DNA from: Zelonia costaricensis
Lineage: Eukaryota > Euglenozoa > Kinetoplastea > Trypanosomatida > Trypanosomatidae
Assembly: GCA_030849075.1 (NCBI GenBank)
Contig: JASAOO010003564.1
Location: forward strand, 147,714 to 211,713
Direction: 5' to 3'
DNA length: 64,000 nt
Part shown: positions 49,840 through 60,826 of the stretch, piece after piece
Position numbering within the stretch: the stretch's first letter is position 1
Layout of the letters: every line of letters begins with the position of its first letter
Notes under the pieces: model-generated
What the model was told of the DNA's origin: nothing
The model's input: the letters and a program-made list of their open reading frames with translations, nothing else
The model's database searches: none
Position numbers and translations under genes: made by a program

Positions 49840-50759
49840 GGCGGGGACAGAGTAGCGACGGGGAAACAGAAATCTGTGTGTGCGTGTGTGCAGGCAATGC
49901 ACGGGGAAGCCAAAGACGCGTGGCTGTGCACGGCGGAGAAAGAGGCGAGATCGGGAGGAGGGGGAGGGAGAGAGGGACAGCAGGAAGGGCGGCGAGCGAC
50001 ACACTCCACGCAGAAAAAGGAACCCGCACCGGACTGCACCTGCGCGCACAAGCAAAAAGCCCAGTCAAGAGCGGATGTGCAGAGTGGGTGTCGGTCGGTG
50101 TGCTGCGGCGCTGTGACAGCGGCACCTTGACGTACACCAACATACGCCGGTGGCGGGCGAAGGGGAGAGCAAAAGGAGGAAAGGGGGGGGGGAGAAGGTG
50201 GAACGAGCGTTGGCAGCGGGCGGCACATAGCCAGGCTTGGACAGCAAGGCGTGCGCGGGAAGGAAAAGGGCCTCTTTACAACGACTTCATCTGCTTGAAG
50301 CACCCCGAGACGAGCCGCTAGTGTCGGGGGCTGCCGTGCACAGCACGACGTTGGTTGGCGGAGGACAGCGCGAGAGAGAGAGGCGCGCTGAGCTGACGAG
50401 CATACGTGTCGCCTTGAGTTCTCTTCGCTTTTCAACATGTTCGTCGTGACCTTGCTACCCCAGAGGTGGTGGCCTCTTCTGGATTGACTTCAGGCGCCGA
50501 GTTAGCGGCTGTGGATGGCCGATGGAGAGGAATGCGAGTGTCTATCAGCAATCTATCAGCGTGCTTTAGAGGTCGCATGCGCTCTCTTCCCTCCTTCCTT
50601 CCTACATCCACCCTTCGCCGTCGTAAAAAAAAAAAAAAAAACAACAACAACAACTGGGGAGCACCGGCTGACGGCGCGCACGCTGAGATGCTCTTCTTCG
50701 TTTTCTCCGCTCGGAAATACACACACTCACAAAGGCACACCCGCCGACACTGACACACA

Positions 50760-50800
<41 letters not shown>

Positions 50801-51285
50801 ACACACCCACACAGTCACACACACACCCGTACACACACACACATAGCCAGCGTGGAAAAAGAAAAAAAAAAGCGCACGGGCGGACGCACGTGTACAAGAC
50901 CGGCCCACGACCGCACCAGCTGCACCAAAGAAAGCGAGATACGGTAGAGGGGTGGTGGAGAGAGAAGGAAAGAAAGAGGGGGTGGGGGCGGGGCGGCGGC
51001 CATCAAGCCACACGATAGAACTGCAAACACGCTAAAAACAACAAAAAAACAAAGCCAGCGCATCGCACCGGGCGATACCACAAAAAAAAAAAAGGAAAGG
51101 GGAAAAAAGAAGGCGACAAAAGAGGCGCACGACTTCAAGAGTTGGTACATCTGCACGTAAGGGAAGTAGTAAGACATCGAGGACTGGGTGGACAGCCTCG
51201 GAGGACAGCATAGCCCTCGGTGACGCACCGCTGCGGCTTGTCTTCTTCCTTTCCCCACCATGAGCTGCCTCCTCCCCGAATTCTC
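49840..51285. other. Intergenic region, RRM gene to divergent acid phosphatase
   Basis: Purine-rich on + over 49930-50260. A17 at 50625-50641 followed by ACAACAACAAC, then the long CA tract at 50752-50842. A12 runs near 51080-51091. No gene seen. Confidence 0.6.
50752..50842. repeat. Long CA-rich microsatellite (about 90 bases)
   Basis: Interrupted CA repeats; the largest dinucleotide array in the window. It lies in the 3' flank of the divergent acid phosphatase gene. Confidence 0.95.
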
Positions 51286-52695
51286 TCAACGAATGTCCGT
51301 CGTGTGGTCGATCTCCTGCGGCACGTAGTTGCACAGCTTCTCCCACGACCCAGTGCGGTTCACGCGGCTTTCGTAGATGTGGCGCAGCTCATTGAGCTCG
51401 CACAGCTCCGGAATGCGGCACGTGGCGATGGGGATCGTGTAGATGCCGTTGTACGGCGTCCACAGCTTCATGCGAACGTACACGTCTGGCGCGTTGTCGG
51501 TATCCTGCTCGCTGAGCGGCACGAGCTTTTCAATGATGACGGATGTTGCCACCGGCACCTCGCCAGGCGGGAGCCCGGCCACGTTGTACTGGATGCCAAA
51601 GAACTGCGCAAACGCGTAGAGGGCCTCGCGGTGCATGAAGTAGAACGTGCACTCCTGCCGTGTGTCTGTGAAGTCGTTGATCATCTGAGGTGAGCTGCCC
51701 ACGTGGGTGTGGTTCAGCGTCTGCAGCAGGTTGCGCGGCAGGTCCACGACGGTGTACGTCTGCTGCTCGTCTGTGTCGTAGAGGCGCTGCATCAGCAGCT
51801 GCAGCGATACGTTGCGGATGTCGAACAGCATCTTGGGCGTCAACTTGCCCTTGGCCACCTTTAGGCCGAGGTCGCTGTTGAAGGTGAGGCCGTCGGCGAC
51901 GGTCTTGATGTACGCGTAGCCCTTCGCCTTACCCGTGTACTCGCCGCACACCTCCTTAATGAGCTTCAGCACGCGCGCCGTGTTGGGGTCCTCGATGAAG
52001 GCCTGGTAGCGCGTGTCCAGCCAGCGGTGGGAATCGTTCTCGGCGCGGCGGAAGCACGGCACATCATCGAGCAGGTACTCGTGCGTGTCCATGTCGGAGA
52101 AGATCGGGACAAACTGGGGACGCGAGGGCAGGTAGCCGCCTGGGCCGAAGCCGTTGGGGAAAATGCCCTGCGCCACGGCCAGGGCGGACTGCAGGATGCG
52201 CGGCTCGCCGACGGCGCGGAAGTAGTGCAGCGTGCGGTTGAACTTGTCACCGAGGACGTTGTGGTACGTGTTGCGAATGTACTGGCCGAATTCGTACTCC
52301 TCCTGCATGCCGAGCCCGGTGAGGTCCTCGGCGCCGACGTCGTAGCGACGCTTGCTCTTGAAGTCGTTCGGGCACATGCTCCAGTACGGCGCATTCGGCG
52401 CGCGGTGGCCGTGGCGGTTCAGCACGACGAGCTTCGTCAGGACGAGCTTGCTCTTGAGAATCTTCTTCTGCTCCTGCTTCGTGATGTTCGAGTTGACGCT
52501 CTGCTGCGTCCAGTTAATGTTCACGCGCGGGTGGGCTGGGTAGAAGGGCTGCGGCGCTTCCGGTGACTTGTTCTCATGATGTGAGCGGAAGCCGAAAGCG
52601 GCGGCGACCGTCGCAACGTCCAGCACGAGCACCAGCGCCGCCACAAACCCCCAAAGCGCGGCGCGGCGCGCTGCGGTGGCGGAGGCGGGCGCCAT
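51286..52695 (-). CDS. Divergent histidine acid phosphatase-family protein (HRE at donor site)
   Basis: Predicted 469 residues from the ATG at 52695. An N-terminal hydrophobic stretch (about 13-34) may be a signal peptide or anchor; there is no C-terminal membrane segment, unlike the two paralogues at 10799 and 20981. The catalytic RHGHRAP motif is intact at 94-100 (H95 nucleophile). At the usual HD proton-donor position, the sequence reads MHREALYAF, with H355, R356, E357. The Asp is thus replaced; the HRE pattern resembles the HAE seen in MINPP-type enzymes, where Glu is the donor. Activity is therefore possible but with altered specificity, or the protein may be a pseudoenzyme. Several N-glycosylation sequons (NWT, NRT, NVS, NHT) suggest a secretory location. 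Opposite strand to the other two phosphatases. Confidence 0.8.
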   Translation of the reverse strand: MAPASATAARRAALWGFVAALVLVLDVATVAAAFGFRSHHENKSPEAPQPFYPAHPRVNINWTQQSVNSNITKQEQKKILKSKLVLTKLVVLNRHGHRAPNAPYWSMCPNDFKSKRRYDVGAEDLTGLGMQEEYEFGQYIRNTYHNVLGDKFNRTLHYFRAVGEPRILQSALAVAQGIFPNGFGPGGYLPSRPQFVPIFSDMDTHEYLLDDVPCFRRAENDSHRWLDTRYQAFIEDPNTARVLKLIKEVCGEYTGKAKGYAYIKTVADGLTFNSDLGLKVAKGKLTPKMLFDIRNVSLQLLMQRLYDTDEQQTYTVVDLPRNLLQTLNHTHVGSSPQMINDFTDTRQECTFYFMHREALYAFAQFFGIQYNVAGLPPGEVPVATSVIIEKLVPLSEQDTDNAPDVYVRMKLWTPYNGIYTIPIATCRIPELCELNELRHIYESRVNRTGSWEKLCNYVPQEIDHTTDIR

Positions 52696-54272
52696 GGTAG
52701 ACTGGAAAGGCGATCGCGGACGCTGGCAGGCAAACACAAACACACGCACACACACACAAGCGCACGCAGGCTACGTCAGCTGCTGAAAGTGGTGAGGCAC
52801 CACACACCTCGGGGGTATAGAAGGTGAGGTGCAGGGGGAGGGGGGAGGAGGAGGAGGAGGAGGAGCGAATGTAAGTGAAGGCTGGTGGATGGAGCGCTGA
52901 TGAGGGAAAAGGGGTGGGCGGGGGGCGTGTGGAAGGGGATGGCGGTGAGTGCCGGGCGCAGACTTGCAGGTGTCCCTGAGAGTGAGAGTTGATGAGACCG
53001 AAAATGGAAAGAGGAGGAATGGGGATGGGGATGGGGGGGGGAGGGGAAACGCAGATACAGACAGAGGGGCCAGTGATGTGTGTGTGTGTGTATGTGTGGT
53101 GGTGCCAAACCACAAAGCAGATCACGAGCGATTGAGCTGCGAGAAGGGCGAGACGACAAAAGAAGCATCGAGATGACATTGGTAGAAGAGCGCAGGGTGC
53201 ACGCGGTCTGCAGCGCTGCGGGCGTGCGTTGACGGAGCGCACGTCGCGTGATGAGCGTGCATTCGAACGAAGGGTCACCTACGAGGCGACGTCGCTGCGC
53301 AGAGGCGAGCGCGCCGTGATGGCGGTCAACGTGTGAAGGGGAAGGACTCGCACCCAAACGTGCGCACGAGGGAGGCGTGCCTCTGACCGCCTTCTGTTCG
53401 CCGCGCGTGTCCTCCGCTGCGCGTCGGCGTTGTCGACGTGGTGGTGCTTGGCGGCGGCAGCGGGGAGCACAACACGGCGCAGTTCCTTTCACGCGTCGTG
53501 GGCCCTGCTGGTTTTGAAGCTCTTTGCAAAAGTCTGCATCGCTGCGCTTCACAAAGAGCGCACACAAACGCGTCAGGCAAAGGACGATGAGGCACTTGTC
53601 TGGTTGCGCAACGAGAGCGTGTGTGTTTGTGAGGGGGAGCGGGGGTGTGACGGACTAGAATAGAAGCAAAGAAGGCACGGGAACAGGCGGGAGGGGAGGG
53701 GGGGGGGCTTGGTCGCTGTCTCTCGCTTCTACTTGATGGTGCCCGAGGTCAGCTGTGAGAGACAGAGGGCGGACAGGAGGCTCTAAGCACGGCTGCAGTG
53801 GGACTCATGGGAAGAAGAGTTGCCGCTCGGGTGATGATGGAAAGAAAAAAAGGTGCGATACAATACGGGCCTTGCGGTGCACGAGGTGCATCACAAAAAA
53901 ACGAAAGAGGGGCAACCCACTGCCCCGCAGACCACGCGCACGCTTCGTCGGAGCTGCACGCGGAACTGGTGCCCGTCTCCAGTACCTGTGCGATGCTCTG
54001 GCTACCACAATCACCGCCGTCCTCACAACAAGCGCGAGCGTAAGCAGAGAAACAGAGCACACGTGAACGCCGCCACAAAGTCGCGCTTGCCATCCGGCGA
54101 GTACAGAAGGGGGGAGGGGGAGGAGGGGGGGGAGGGAACAGCAACTGTCCTTGTTGACACGCCCAGTAGCACACACTCGCACACCGGCACGTGCGCACGC
54201 GCAAAGCGCATGCGAGGCCGCGTCCCCCCCCCACCCCCTCCATCCACCCCTTTGTTCCTCCGTCGTGTTGAC
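52696..54272. other. Intergenic region, divergent acid phosphatase to CSN3-like gene
   Basis: CA run just upstream of the phosphatase start (52735-52760), G/A-rich tract (52830-53050), TG run (53078-53092). No gene seen. Confidence 0.6.
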
Positions 54273-56306
54273 TCATGTGTCCCGCATGCTGAGCACCGCG
54301 GCGACGTCACGCTTCACCGTGCGCTCCATCGGCTGCAGCCGCGCCAGCATGTCCACCAGCGCACCATCGGGGTTAGCCTCGGGCAAGGCCGACTGCGGCT
54401 GCAGCCGCACCACCAGCGCAGCCCGGTGCAGGGTCGCCACAGACGACGGCAGCGTCCACCGCACCGTCGCGCTGCTGAGAGAGATGCTGTCGGCCTCCTC
54501 GCGAAGGCGTGCGGCGAGTGTGACGGCGGGGTAGCCGGTCGTTGTGGTCCCACTCGAGACGCACACCTCACACGTCGCAAGCTCGCCGGCGGTGCACATG
54601 TCCGCCAGCAGCTGCACAAGTGCCCGCTCGCGTGAGGGCTGTGCGAGGCCCGCGTTATCCTCGGTTGCCCCGTTCGTTGCGGCGACGCCGAGCTGCGTGC
54701 GTGAGAGCAGCAACTGCAGCGGCACGTGGGCGTAGAGGCGCACCACGTCAAGCAGCGTGTGCCGCGGCAGCCGACTGGCAACCGCCGCCGCGGCGATGCT
54801 CTGGGTGAGATCGTTCGCAAACTCCATCGAGCTGAGGTGCTGCCGGGCGGCCGCCGCATCGCGCCCCGCCACGGCGAACAGGAGCGCAGCCGAGGCGCTC
54901 CTCGGACGCCCTTTAGAGTCCGACGCGCTCCGCGTGAGACCGTACAAGGACAGCGGCGTCGCCTCGGTCAGCGGGCCCCACAGAGGGTGCGGGAAGCAGA
55001 CGTGCCCGTCAATGGCGGACTGCGTCCCGGCAGCGCTGCTCACCATTCCCCTGGACGTATCCATCAGTGCACGCGGACTACCACCGCCGAAGGCCGCCGC
55101 GAGCAGCACCAGCCCAAGCCGGTTCGCCCAGTCCACGGTGCGCTGGTCCACTGCCCACTCCACCGGCGACGGCATAAGCGTGTCACGCCACTGCGCGATG
55201 AAGCGCTCCGCGCCGCCGTCCTTCGACTCCGTGTGCCCCACATACTCGCGCTTTGCCCCTACGCGCTCGAGCCGGTACCACGGATAGGCCCCCAGAGCAT
55301 CCACCGCGGCTGCCGCGAAGGGTGCCGGCACCATCGCCACCCTCTCACGTGACCTCGCGCCGCCATCGCCGCGCCACCCGCCTCTGCCACCTGCTGCTTC
55401 TTCGTCCTCCAGCCCCGCAAGCCACGCAGGCTCGCCGCCGCTGCGCGCGAACCCGCTGTCCCTCTCTGACACGCCGCGCGTCGCGGGCAGCAGACTCACC
55501 GGGGCGAGAGCGAAGAGCGCGCTCTCGTACAGCCCTTGGCCGGCGAGCAGGAGCGCAGCCTCGGCGTAGTAGCCGACGTAGTCTGCGAGCCCAATACCGG
55601 TCAGCATGGGGTTCACAGAGTGCACGGGCTGCTGGAACACCTGCATCGCGGCCGGCACACACCCCGCGACGCGCGCGACGTGGAGGAAGATGGGGTGGGC
55701 GATGGTTAGCGTCACACCCTCGTCCTCCGTGGTCAGTGAGTGCGTCGCAAGGTAAAGAGTGTCGAGGCAGCGGTGCACGGCTGGCGCTCTTGACACGTCA
55801 CTGCTCTGCTGCCGCGCCAGCACGTTCACCACCGCCTCGCCATACGCCCGCAGCACCACGGCGAGGAACGGCACCCCCGCGGCGGTGCCTTGGAGCATCT
55901 GCCTCAAGACGGACTGGGCCGCCTCAGCGCTGGGCAGGAGGTGCTTCTCGCAGAAGTCCACGAGCAGCTGCGCTGCGGCAACGCTGGACGGCGTCGGCTG
56001 TGTGGCCGGCGCCGGCGGGCGAAAGGGGCCGAGTCGTGCGACAGTCCAGCTCACAGGTGGTGCGAAGCCGGTGTGGATGGCGTAGACGACTGCCAAGGCG
56101 ATGTTGGTGAAGGTGGTCGAGACGTTCAGGGTGGCTGACGCTGCCCTCTTAGCCACTTCCCTCTGTAGATGCTGAGCGATGTCATGACACAGCGGAGTCC
56201 GTTGTTTGTCGTCGAGTGACAGCAGCTTTGGCCAGTGCACCTGAAAGGCGTACTCGAACTTCTGCCCGCCCTCCCGCTGCACGTCCAGAAGAACTTGCTT
56301 AAGCAT
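54273..56306 (-). CDS. COP9 signalosome subunit 3-like (PCI) protein
   Basis: Predicted 677 residues from the first in-frame ATG at 56306; the frame extends 30 codons upstream but only to a GTG. The segment LADYVGYYAEAALLLAGQGLYESALFALAPVSLLPA (about 270-305) parallels the [30 protein letters not shown] block of human CSN3. The C-terminal part (FAVAGRDAAAARQHLSSM...LLSRTQLG...) parallels its helical-repeat and winged-helix stretch, including a ...SLSSATVRWTLP strand like EIFASINQKDGMVSF. CSN3 is a PCI subunit of the complex that removes NEDD8 from cullins. Several Ser/Ala/Gly-rich inserts lengthen it beyond the roughly 420 residues of human CSN3. A proteasome-lid or eIF3 PCI protein is the alternative. 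Confidence 0.6.
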   Translation of the reverse strand: MLKQVLLDVQREGGQKFEYAFQVHWPKLLSLDDKQRTPLCHDIAQHLQREVAKRAASATLNVSTTFTNIALAVVYAIHTGFAPPVSWTVARLGPFRPPAPATQPTPSSVAAAQLLVDFCEKHLLPSAEAAQSVLRQMLQGTAAGVPFLAVVLRAYGEAVVNVLARQQSSDVSRAPAVHRCLDTLYLATHSLTTEDEGVTLTIAHPIFLHVARVAGCVPAAMQVFQQPVHSVNPMLTGIGLADYVGYYAEAALLLAGQGLYESALFALAPVSLLPATRGVSERDSGFARSGGEPAWLAGLEDEEAAGGRGGWRGDGGARSRERVAMVPAPFAAAAVDALGAYPWYRLERVGAKREYVGHTESKDGGAERFIAQWRDTLMPSPVEWAVDQRTVDWANRLGLVLLAAAFGGGSPRALMDTSRGMVSSAAGTQSAIDGHVCFPHPLWGPLTEATPLSLYGLTRSASDSKGRPRSASAALLFAVAGRDAAAARQHLSSMEFANDLTQSIAAAAVASRLPRHTLLDVVRLYAHVPLQLLLSRTQLGVAATNGATEDNAGLAQPSRERALVQLLADMCTAGELATCEVCVSSGTTTTGYPAVTLAARLREEADSISLSSATVRWTLPSSVATLHRAALVVRLQPQSALPEANPDGALVDMLARLQPMERTVKRDVAAVLSMRDT

Positions 56307-58254
56307 CTGTTGCTGCGGCGGACTGGAGGGTTGTTTTCCCCTTGTCAGGCTACCAGAGACTTCGTGCCGTAGTTGCCGGTGCGAGAGCGTGTCCACACGC
56401 AGGATGAGCCGTGGTGGAGGAGGTGTGTGTGGGGCGGGCGGGAGGGGAGCGGGAAGGGCACGCTATCGTACTTTCTTGTTTATCCGTTTGAGAAAGAAAG
56501 CAAAGAGAAGAAGCGTGGGTTCGAGTTGACGTTGACGATGTGGAGTGCGCGCGCTTGCGGGGTCGGAGGACACAGGCCCAAAGTTCGGTTTCAGAGAACA
56601 AAAGAGGGAGGGGGAGGGGGAGGGAGGACACCTGCAGGATGAGCCGTGGTTCAGTAGTGAAGGCTCTAGGCGACCGCTGTGTGCACGCACTTGTGAGCCT
56701 TGCACCGCAAATCGTTGGCGGTAGTGCGTTTGATTTCGCGAATGACGATGCTGCTTGGGCTGCACGACGAGCACAAAAGGAGGAAAGTGAAGTGAGGGCA
56801 CAAAAGCGATGGGAGAGTGAGCAAGAAAGGACAGAGTAGAGAGGAGACGAAAAGCGAGCAGCGACGCGCTTTTCCTTTCGTGCGGTTGCTGCTTCATTTT
56901 TTCAGTTTATTGGCCCTGTTCACTGGAGCCCGCACAACGACGCTCCGCCACACCAGAGCACCGCTGATGTTTGTTTTGCTCTCCGACCTGCTTCGGTCCG
57001 AGGGTGAAGGAGGGGGGGGGGACGGAAGGCAGCGGCGAGATAAGCTAGCTGCACACGTGGAGGGGCCTTCTGCGCACGCGAAGATGCGCTCTCGTGCGCA
57101 CCTTGTGTATTCTGTGTTGCAGCTTGTCTTCGTTTTCCTTCTTGTGTGTACGCCGTTTGGATGTTTCGGCAGTTCACTTGGGGTGCCCAGAAGGAAACAC
57201 AAAAAAGGAAGTCGAGGGGAGACCGGGAACGAGCCGCCGCAGACCCCCCTCCCCACGCAAGGAGAAGAGGAAAAAAAAGAGAGTCGACGTAATGGCCACA
57301 AAAAAGTAGGAAGTGAAGAAGGGCGACGGCTGCAGCGAAGACGTCCGAGCGGAAGCGCGCACACGACCGAACACACCACCACACACAACGCACACTACAC
57401 ACTACATACTACACACACCCAGGCGGCGGCATGAACACATCGAGAGCGCAAAGGAATACATGACCGAGGAAGGCGAAAGGCGGAGAGAGAGAGTGATAGA
57501 GAGCTGTATTCTAAGGCGTAGGTGTGAGCCGACGAGGGGGGGGGTGGCCAAGCAACAGCCCTCCCCCCACTCACATGCAGCCGGAGGCCACACCTTGATA
57601 GAGAAGCGAGGCGCCCCCTTTCCCTTCTCATCACAGAGAGAGGCAATTCCTGCAACCAGCACAGGAGGGAGGGGGGAGCTTGCAGGGCGTGACTTCTAGA
57701 ATACGTCTGCATCGCAAGTTCGCTCGTGAAAGACGGAGACTACGGCAACAACAACAAACAGCAACAAAAAAACACACACACAGGAAAGCACACACTCCTT
57801 GACATCACGTACGCACAGGAAAAGCAAGCACAACAGAGGAAAGAAGGGCCGCGATGCCACCCACGTTCGGGTATCCACTCGCACGTGTTTCGATCCCCCT
57901 CCCACTGGCGTTGCGTTCAAGCGTACGGGACGGCGCCGCGGCACCGTCCCGCGCGACTCTACAGACGCAAGTCAGCCAGCACACGAGCGAACAAACAGGC
58001 GTAGCGAAATGGCGAGGCATGAGAGGACCGACTCATGAGCGGCCCACGTCTTCCACAGGAGTGATAATTTTAGAGAACACACACACACACGCAAAACGCA
58101 CGGGCGCCGTTAGGACACACGAGCGGCAAAGGGCGGGCAGGCAAGGGCAACGGCCGCCGGGTTAACCGGAGTGTTGCCTTCTCGATCGCGGCGCGCTCCT
58201 TTCCGCATCGGCCTCGCCTTCGCACCGCTCTGCGCGGCGTACCGCACCGTGCGC
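56307..58254. other. Intergenic region, CSN3-like gene to membrane protein gene
   Basis: Mixed purine-rich sequence with a GA-rich stretch around 56480-56515 (pyrimidine tract on minus), CA-rich runs at 57355-57420 and a CA repeat at 58077-58090. Low-complexity open frames only. No gene seen. Confidence 0.55.
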
Positions 58255-59577
58255 CTATATGACGTTCACCGTGAACACCTTCGCGGACGTCTTGCTGCTG
58301 TCGTCGCGGTAGAGCACCGCGCGCGCCCGCACGCACCAGCGGCCGGCGGGGAGGAAGAAGGGTGCGGTGAAGGGCAGCCACTGCGTCGAGTTCACCCGCT
58401 CCACCGTGTAGTAGAGCGCATCGGCCCGCAGGCACACCATCGGCTCCGCCGTCCGCACACTCGCCGCGGTGGAGGCGGGGGCGAAGAGTGTTGCCCCCTC
58501 CGAGACGGGGTCGATGGCGCACAGGTAGCCCGTCAGCGGCCCCGTCACGAGCGGCACAACCAGGCTGCTGCGGCGGTCCCACCGCATCCGGGCCGCCTCG
58601 ATGCGCGCCGTGTTCACCGCGTCCAGCTCCGTGCGGCCACCAGTGCTGTGCAGCACCGTGTAAGTGGCCGCCGTGATGCTGATCAGGGTGCTGGTGGCGA
58701 TGTGGTGCGTTTCGGCGGGGTGGATCACCGGCGTGGGCGCCATGCCGGGCCCGTCCGCGGCGTAGACCGCAGCACCCGCCGATGGTAGGGGCACCGCAGC
58801 GGGTAGCAGGGGCGGCTGTGGCGGGGGCGTGTGACTGAGCGAGGTGGGCACCTGCACCATTGGGTTGGCACGGGAGCGGCTAAGATCCAACTCAATTTGC
58901 TGTGTATGCGAATACGGCGCGGTGGCGCCCGCAGCCGGGGTCGGCGTGGCCGGTGGAACCGCGGCTCCACCGACGGCGTAGCCGTAGCGGCTCAGCGCCG
59001 TGAAGACCGCCCCGTCGGCTCCGTCTGCTACAAGGCGGGAGAGGAGCAGCGGCCGCTCCGCCGTGTGTAGCATGCGGGCCCCGAACTCCGCATCACGGGC
59101 GAGCAGGCGGTTCAAATCCATGACGACAATCGTGAACGGGTCGCTGACGTACGAGAGCCCCAGCATCTCGGGCGAGAGGGCCACAACCCGGTTGCCCTCT
59201 TCTATTGTTGGCTGAAAGGTGTCCACAAGGTACTGCTGCATATCCGCCTCGCCGTGTATCGTGGTGGCCGGTCGCTTCTTGAAGTCGATCCAGTGCAGCT
59301 CCCCTTGGCAGTCTAAGAAAAACATCACATGTGTGCTGGGGCGGATGCGGGGGTCGCCGCAGAAGAGGTGGCTGTACGCATCCCCGCTGCCGTCGAACAC
59401 CGTCGTGTGCGCCTCCCGCACCGTGTCCACGTACCGCGACGCCGTCTTGCGTGACGTACCGCGGCGGCAACAGCGGCGCCAGTTGCCGAAGCGGTAGATG
59501 AGCAGCACGAGCAGCGTCGCCAGCGCCACGAAGACGACAATAATGACGACGAGAACGCCGATCTGCCAGTCCTGCAT
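58255..59577 (-). CDS. Single-pass membrane protein, function unknown
   Basis: Predicted 440 residues from the ATG at 59577. One strong N-terminal membrane segment (about 6-29, IGVLVVIIVVFVALATLLVLLIY) is followed by a basic stop-transfer (RFGNWRRCCRRG), suggesting that residues 35-440 face the cytosol (positive-inside). The next 150 residues are mixed alpha/beta (VMFFLDCQGELHWIDF, DPFTIVVMDLNRLLARDAEFGARML). A Pro/Ala-rich linker (about 205-285) precedes a C-terminal part rich in Val/Thr strands (TYTVLHSTGGRTELDAVN, ALYYTVERVNSTQWLPF). I do not recognise a family. Cys-Cys near residue 36 could be palmitoylated. Confidence 0.7.
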   Translation of the reverse strand: MQDWQIGVLVVIIVVFVALATLLVLLIYRFGNWRRCCRRGTSRKTASRYVDTVREAHTTVFDGSGDAYSHLFCGDPRIRPSTHVMFFLDCQGELHWIDFKKRPATTIHGEADMQQYLVDTFQPTIEEGNRVVALSPEMLGLSYVSDPFTIVVMDLNRLLARDAEFGARMLHTAERPLLLSRLVADGADGAVFTALSRYGYAVGGAAVPPATPTPAAGATAPYSHTQQIELDLSRSRANPMVQVPTSLSHTPPPQPPLLPAAVPLPSAGAAVYAADGPGMAPTPVIHPAETHHIATSTLISITAATYTVLHSTGGRTELDAVNTARIEAARMRWDRRSSLVVPLVTGPLTGYLCAIDPVSEGATLFAPASTAASVRTAEPMVCLRADALYYTVERVNSTQWLPFTAPFFLPAGRWCVRARAVLYRDDSSKTSAKVFTVNVI

Positions 59578-60826
59578 CGTTGCCTACGCCGCCGCCCCTC
59601 TTCGGGCACGGGGCGCGTTTAGAAGGGAAGGAGAAAAAGAAGAAAAAAAGCGAAGAGTGTAGTGTAGAAGTAGCAGAGAGCGAGAGTGGGAGAGGAGCTG
59701 AGAGGTGGGAGCGTATTGGGTGCTTGTGGAAAAGTGGGGGGGGGGAGGGAGGGAGCGGTTGGGTGAGGATGAGAGAGATGAGCGCTCACGTCGTGAAGTC
59801 CCGATGAGCGGCAGAAAGAGGGAGGGCTGCGGAAGAGGACACGCAGCACACGGAAACAGTCTAGGAGTCTAGCCGACACGCGCATGAGCGGAGGAGGAGT
59901 GTGTGAGGGCAAATGGGGTTGTGGGAGGGAGGGGGGGGGGGCGGGAGGGAGGACGGGGGCTCTGTTGCGTGTCAAGGGAGCAAAGGGAGAAAGAGAGACC
60001 GAGGAAAACAGGACGAATGCGGGGCCAGTAAAGAAAGGAAACGCGTGCACAGGCGCGAAGAAAGCCCAAGAGGGGGGCGGGGGGTGGGTGGGGTGGAGTT
60101 GGGGCCGAAGTTCCACCGCCCTTCTACACTAGCCCACGTGCGCACACCGAGGCGCGCTGCTCGAGGGGAAGGAAGGAGAGGAGCCAGCACACACACGCGA
60201 GGGCACGCTGCACACTCCAGTGCAAATCGCGGGTTCTGTCTGTGCAGAGCCGGTGACGCGCGTGCGAGGGCAATGTGCAATGAGGTGAGGGGAGGGTGTG
60301 AGCGAAAGAGAGAGAGAGGAGGCAAGGTGGATGAGTGTGCATCGAGTAAGAATGAAGGCCACACAAGAACACACGCACACGAGAGAGGAGACTCGGACGT
60401 GGGCATGAGGTGACATCGCTATCCCTGCGGCGCTGTCATCAAGAGGATACTCTGTCTTTCCTCTGATAGGGACGGCTGACGCTCTTGTGAGCTCGCACAC
60501 GGCGTGCCGAGAACTTCGAGGCAGTCCGTGCAGAACGAGGCCCCAGAGAAAACAAAACGCCCACGCCCCAGTAGGAGGAGGAGTGGGGACTACCGCGTGC
60601 ATTTCACGGGCATCCTCATGTTGCGTTGTGATTCTCCGAGGCCGACGCGGAAACAAAAGAGCAACATGAATAGGCGCACACCCACCCACCCACACACACA
60701 CACACACGTGCCGCGTTGCTCCTCCTCCTCCTCCTCCTCCTTCGGCTCGAGCCACAGCAGAGCACGGGGGGGGAGGGGGCGGAGGAAAGATGGAGCCATA
60801 ACGTACAAGCCCGCAAGGTGGGCGCT
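59578..60826. other. Intergenic region, membrane protein to FYVE-like gene
   Basis: Strongly purine-rich on +, with G-runs (59735-59744, 59932-59942) and a CA run (60690-60705) followed by CTC repeats. No gene seen. Confidence 0.6.

Noticed and set aside
57855..57930. B-box-like CGATCCCC near 57890
   Set aside because: No acceptor pairing or anticodon arm could be drawn, so not a tRNA.
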